Source of the DNA: CAVSJJ01 sp963771015
GTDB taxonomy: Bacteria; Actinomycetota; Actinomycetes; Actinomycetales; Dermatophilaceae
DNA length: 64,000 nt
NCBI GenBank assembly: GCA_963771015.1
Contig: CAVYRN010000007.1
Location: 310,001-374,000, forward strand
Direction of reading: 5' to 3'
Part shown: in pieces, positions 60,941 through 64,000 of the stretch
Layout: the number at the start of each line of letters is the position of its first letter
How positions within the stretch are numbered: position 1 is the stretch's first letter
Position numbers and translations under genes: made by a program
The notes under the pieces: model-generated
Seen by the model: only the letters and a program-made list of their open reading frames with translations
Databases searched by the model: none
What the model was told of the DNA's origin: nothing

Positions 60941-61675
60941 TCAGGTCGACCGAAGCCGCTCCGCGAAGAACGCGAGCACCCGGTCCACCGCCTCCTGGCG
61001 TCGGTGGAGGGTGAGCGTCGAGTGGCCCTTGCCGTCGAGGTCGACCGGGATGAAGGCCGCGCCGAGCTCGCGGGCGAGCGTCTCGAAGCGGGTGCCGATC
61101 GCGCGGTCCGAGGTGAACCGCAGCCCGAGGACGGGACAGCCGTCGGCGGCCCGGGCCTTGACCCGCTCGAGGTCCTCGGGGCTGAGGTTGACGTCGGCCG
61201 CACGGCTCGCACCCACCGGGAACGGCACGGCGGGCTGCGCCAGGACCGGCGCCGCCACGGCGGGGTCGACCATCATCGCGAGGGCGAACCCACCGGTGAA
61301 GCACATCCCGAGGGCGCCCACGCCCGGACCGCCGAGCTCGGCATGCAGGTCGCGCGCCAGGCTCCGCAGCCACCCGGCCAGCGGGGTGGTCACCCCGGTC
61401 GCCATCTTGGTGAACTCCGCGCTGACACACACCTGGGCGAAGGACCGCACCGAGGTCCCGATGCCCATCGGCGCCCCGGGTGTCCCGAACAGGTGCGGCA
61501 TGACGACGGTGTAGCCCGCCCCGACGACCTCCTCGGCGAAGCCGATGACCTCCTCGGTCATGCCGGGCAGCTCGTGGATGACGATGACCCCGGGGCCGGT
61601 GCCCTTGCGGTACGTGTCGTGGGTGATGCCGTCGGCGGTGTGCGCCGCGCGGGTCCAGGTGTCGAGCAGGCTCAT
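60941..61675 (-). CDS. Dienelactone hydrolase-family protein, second copy
   Basis: A 244-residue alpha/beta hydrolase of the dienelactone hydrolase type. VIVIHELPGMTEEV holds the glutamate motif, GALGMCFTGGFAL has a cysteine nucleophile, and LDGKGHSTLTLHR holds the histidine. It differs clearly from the hydrolase at 21464. The ATG 61675 has TAGGAGG nearby. It converges on the GH65 gene with a 19-bp gap. The natural substrate is uncertain. Confidence 0.85.
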   Translation of the reverse strand: MSLLDTWTRAAHTADGITHDTYRKGTGPGVIVIHELPGMTEEVIGFAEEVVGAGYTVVMPHLFGTPGAPMGIGTSVRSFAQVCVSAEFTKMATGVTTPLAGWLRSLARDLHAELGGPGVGALGMCFTGGFALAMMVDPAVAAPVLAQPAVPFPVGASRAADVNLSPEDLERVKARAADGCPVLGLRFTSDRAIGTRFETLARELGAAFIPVDLDGKGHSTLTLHRRQEAVDRVLAFFAERLRST

Positions 61676-61702
61676 TCCACGATCCTAGGAGGACGGCGAC
61701 GG

Positions 61703-61752
61703 GGGTGCGCGCGACGGAGCAGGCGACGCCGGTCCTGAGGCGGCGCGCACCC
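61703..61752. terminator. Stem-loop downstream of SMP-30-like gene
   Basis: GGGTGCGCGC (61703-61712) and GCGCGCACCC (61743-61752) pair perfectly over 10 bp around a 30-nt loop. The structure lies between two minus-strand genes and can end the SMP-30 transcript. Confidence 0.5.
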
Positions 61753-61780
61753 GCGAGCGCGTACCCGACAGGGGCCTCGG

Positions 61781-62644
61781 CTAGACCGTGGCCGCCTCGA
61801 TCCGGCCCAGCCGTTGGCCGTCGACGACCCTCGGTTCGCTCGACGGGGCCGTCATCGCATAGAGCGTGCGCCCATCGGTCCCCCCGAGCGCGCACGCATA
61901 GGCGATCTGGCTCGTCTCGACGGTACCCGTCACCTCGCCGCCCTCGGCGTAGCGGACGACGGCGTTGCCGAGCGCCGCCGCGACCCAGATCCCGCCCTGC
62001 GGATCGGCGCAGATCCCGTCGGGGGCGACCATCTGCGGTGCCGTCGACGCCCAGACGCGGCGGCCCGACAGCGTGCCGTCCGCTCCGACGTCGAATGCCG
62101 TGAGCTGAAGCCGCAGCGTCTCGGCGAGGACGAGCGTGCGGCCGCCGTCCTGCCAGGCCATCCCGTTGGGGAACCGGACGCCCTCGGCGGCGACGTGCAC
62201 CGACCCGTCCGGGTCGACCCGGGCCAGCCGGGTCGCGCCGGCACTCTCGTCGCCGAGGATCGTCGGGACATCGCGCTCGGCCATGTCGTCGTGCAGGTCG
62301 TAGCCGAAGTTGCCGACGTAGGCCCGGCCCGCACCGTCGGTGATGAGGTCGTTGAGGTGGTGGTCGGCGAGCGCCCCCACGTCGGCATGCTCGACGAGAG
62401 CCCCGTCGGGCTCGAGGCGGAGGACCTTGTGGTCGAGCATGCTCGAGACCAGCAGCCGTCCGTCCGGGAGCCAGCCGAGGCCGGACGGTTGGCCGGGGAC
62501 GTCGACCACCTTGGTCTCGGCGCCGTCCGGGTCGAGCGTGTAGACCGCGCGGCGGTAGAAGTCGCTGAACCAGAGTCGGCCGTCATGCCAGCGCGGGCCC
62601 TCGCCGAACGCCAGGCCCTCACGCAGGATCGAAGCCGTCGTCAT
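61781..62644 (-). CDS. SMP-30/gluconolactonase-family protein
   Basis: A 287-residue beta-propeller lactonase-like enzyme. Metal-site motifs appear as LAFGEGPRWHDGRLWFSDF (first Glu), HHLNDLITDGAGRAYVGNFG (Asn and Asp), FPNGMAWQDG and MVAPDGICADPQGGIWVA. Family members hydrolyse sugar lactones or other small lactones with a divalent metal. ATG 62644 is used. It is followed by a stem-loop. Upstream are about 175 bp that hold the DUF4242 hairpin. Confidence 0.88.
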   Translation of the reverse strand: MTTASILREGLAFGEGPRWHDGRLWFSDFYRRAVYTLDPDGAETKVVDVPGQPSGLGWLPDGRLLVSSMLDHKVLRLEPDGALVEHADVGALADHHLNDLITDGAGRAYVGNFGYDLHDDMAERDVPTILGDESAGATRLARVDPDGSVHVAAEGVRFPNGMAWQDGGRTLVLAETLRLQLTAFDVGADGTLSGRRVWASTAPQMVAPDGICADPQGGIWVAAALGNAVVRYAEGGEVTGTVETSQIAYACALGGTDGRTLYAMTAPSSEPRVVDGQRLGRIEAATV

Positions 62645-62770
62645 CGCACACCCCATCACGTCGTCGTGGAGGATCACCGGGTGCGCCCACGGTCCCACCG
62701 ATGGGGCCCTGGTGGCTACGGGCGGGGTGACCCGGCACCCCGGACGCCCAGGCACCGGAGGGCACAGCGA

Positions 62771-62809
62771 CGGGCCGGCCCCGGGCGCGCGGGGCCCGGA
62801 ACCGGCCCG
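62771..62809. terminator. Nested hairpin downstream of DUF4242 gene
   Basis: An outer 8-bp stem (62771-62778 with 62802-62809) and an inner 6-bp stem (62781-62786 with 62794-62799), separated by a 2x2 internal loop, form one 14-bp hairpin 10 bp beyond the DUF4242 stop. Confidence 0.55.
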
Positions 62810-62819
62810 GCGGACGCCC

Positions 62820-63071
62820 TCAGCTCCCTTCCTGCACCGGGTAGACGGCGTCGGCGACGAGCCCGTGGGCCTTCTCGTGGACCGTCGAGGCGGCCGAGGC
62901 CGACGGTGCCTCGACGAGGCAGAAGACCTTGCCCTCGCCCTCGTTGACCCAGTACCGCAGGTACCTCACGTCGAACTCCCCCTGGACCCGCAGGTCCTCC
63001 AGGTGCGCCTTCGCGACATCGTCGGCCTTGACCCCGTCGCCGATCGTGTGAACGTCCATGAACAGTGGCAT
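62820..63071 (-). CDS. DUF4242 (SCO4226-like) small protein
   Basis: An 83-residue protein: MPLFMDVHTIGDGVKADDVA, then DVRYLRYWVNEGEGKVFCLV and EAPSASAASTVHEKAHGLVA. It fits the DUF4242 ferredoxin-like fold; a Streptomyces homologue was reported to bind nickel. Candidate ligands are H8 and the C-terminal HEKAHG pair. It lies between the LuxR-type gene and a strong terminator. Confidence 0.85.
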   Translation of the reverse strand: MPLFMDVHTIGDGVKADDVAKAHLEDLRVQGEFDVRYLRYWVNEGEGKVFCLVEAPSASAASTVHEKAHGLVADAVYPVQEGS

Positions 63072-63176
63072 CGCTGCGTCTCCTTCGTCTCGACCGTGCT
63101 GGACGCCTGCGACGGTATGCCGCCACGCGACCCCGCCGGATCGGCAGGACTGCCCTGTTTCCGGGTCGACGCCTGC

Positions 63177-64000
63177 CTATCTTTCGCCGGCCGGGACGAG
63201 GCGCTGGAGGATCGCCTCCCGGGCTGCGGCCGTCCGCGTCGGCACGCCGAGCTTCGCCAACACGGAGGAGACATGGTGGTCCACCGTGCGGCGCGAGACC
63301 ACGAGGCGCTGGGCGATCTCCTCGTTGGTGCCGCCGTCGCAGATGAGCTCGAGGACCTCTTGCTCACGGCGGGTGAGCCCGGCCGGATGATCTCGGGTCG
63401 ACCGATGGGCGCCCGACGCACCCGACCGGATCCCGAGGGCCCGCATCTGTCGCCGAGTGGCGTCCCCGGCCTGCCCCGCCCCGAGCGACTCGAACCGGGC
63501 CGCAGCTTCGCGCATGAGGGCCTCCTCGCCGGAGTCGAGGAGTGCCATCGCCGCGTCGAAGGGACATCCCAGCCGGTCCCAGGCGCGGGCCGCGGCGGCA
63601 TGCTGGCCGGCGAGGGAGAGCGCGTGCGGCTCGGCGACGGGTTCGCTGCGGTCGGGCGGCGGCAGCCCGACCCGCCGGCTGCCGGTCGCGATGAGGCCGG
63701 CCATCCACGGGTCCGCGGTGGCGGCATACCGGCCGACCCGCTCGAGGTCGCCTCGAGCCCCCTCGGTGTCGCCGGCGAGCCAGCGGGCCTCCGCCCGACA
63801 CGGGTAGACCTCGACGCGCCAGCCCGGTTCGTCCGAGGCCTCGGCGTGGGCCACGGCCTCGTCGAGGTACGGCCACGCGCCGGGGTCCCCGCGGCGGGAC
63901 AGGATCCGACCGACGCTGAGCGCCAGGGTGATCCGGTTCGCCGGCGACGCGACACCGCTGTCGAGCAACGGGAGGCAGAGGCCCATGACCTGGTCCCACC
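63177..64000 (-). CDS. LuxR-family regulator, C-terminal part (gene runs off right edge)
   Basis: About 274 codons of the C-terminal end of a larger regulator. The frame is open to the edge, so the start is outside. The visible middle is alpha-helical and alanine-rich with TPR-like repeats (LSLAGQHAAAARAWDRLGCP, FDAAMALLDSGEEAL). The C-terminal LuxR HTH is clear: LTRREQEVLELICDGGTNEE, IAQRLVVSRRTVDHHVSSVL, AKLGVPTRTAAA. This layout suits LAL/MalT-type ATPase regulators, whose ATPase domain would be off the window. Target unknown. Confidence 0.85.
   Translation of the reverse strand, partial: WDQVMGLCLPLLDSGVASPANRITLALSVGRILSRRGDPGAWPYLDEAVAHAEASDEPGWRVEVYPCRAEARWLAGDTEGARGDLERVGRYAATADPWMAGLIATGSRRVGLPPPDRSEPVAEPHALSLAGQHAAAARAWDRLGCPFDAAMALLDSGEEALMREAAARFESLGAGQAGDATRRQMRALGIRSGASGAHRSTRDHPAGLTRREQEVLELICDGGTNEEIAQRLVVSRRTVDHHVSSVLAKLGVPTRTAAAREAILQRLVPAGER

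Overview
This window is a very GC-rich, gene-dense chromosomal segment from an actinobacterium. Short intergenic gaps, many ATGA/GTGA start-stop overlaps, GTG/TTG starts and families such as the TIGR03084-type DinB relatives, SoxR/PadR/TetR regulators and a LigB-type DNA ligase all fit Micrococcales, perhaps Intrasporangiaceae. That placement is inference. No rRNA, tRNA, CRISPR array, insertion sequence, prophage or integrase was recognised, and no stretch over 300 bases lacks a gene.

Region by region: (1) 1-9871 is a divergent catabolic locus. A minus-strand operon carries a TIGR03084 protein, an AtuA-family protein, acyl-CoA carboxyltransferase, biotin carboxylase/BCCP, TetR and acyl-CoA ligase. 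It faces a plus-strand acyl-CoA dehydrogenase and SDR across a 12-bp perfect palindrome. It resembles acyclic terpene (Atu) or leucine (Liu) degradation loci, but the substrate is unknown. (2) 9872-16047 holds a putative divalent-metal transporter behind a Fur/Zur-type palindrome, a conserved exported lipoprotein, an SDR, a haloalkane-dehalogenase-like hydrolase and a nucleoside phosphorylase. (3) 16138-26966 holds PadR plus a membrane partner, Fpg, App1 phosphatase, fructosamine kinase, ATP-dependent DNA ligase, dienelactone hydrolase, MarR/MMPL efflux and a frameshifted hypothetical gene. (4) 27028-32437 is kdpDE, divergent from a KimA-like potassium transporter rather than from kdpFABC. (5) 32481-41799 holds an ArsB/NhaD-like permease with a CBS protein, a PhoX-like secreted protein, a Ca2+-type P-ATPase and MscS, with two tandem copies of a palindromic repeat between the last two. 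(6) 41854-54421 is a nitrate-respiration island: narGHJI, narK, hemerythrin, DUF2249, a polytopic membrane protein, and two HTH regulators that share a three-cysteine C-terminal signature. (7) 54434-64000 holds a divergent QueA-like protein and an SDR facing SoxR, another SDR, a beta-phosphoglucomutase/GH65 phosphorylase pair, a second dienelactone hydrolase, an SMP-30 lactonase, a DUF4242 protein and the end of a LuxR regulator.

A feature that cuts across all of this is the heptamer GGCATAC (reverse GTATGCC). By eye it occurs about 50 times, roughly once per 1.2 kb, in both orientations, inside and outside genes. It brings in the otherwise rare codons ATA, GCA and TAT, which suggests a DNA-level signal rather than protein coding.

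All coordinates and motifs were read by eye from the sequence. Family assignments rest on remembered motifs and were not checked by database search.
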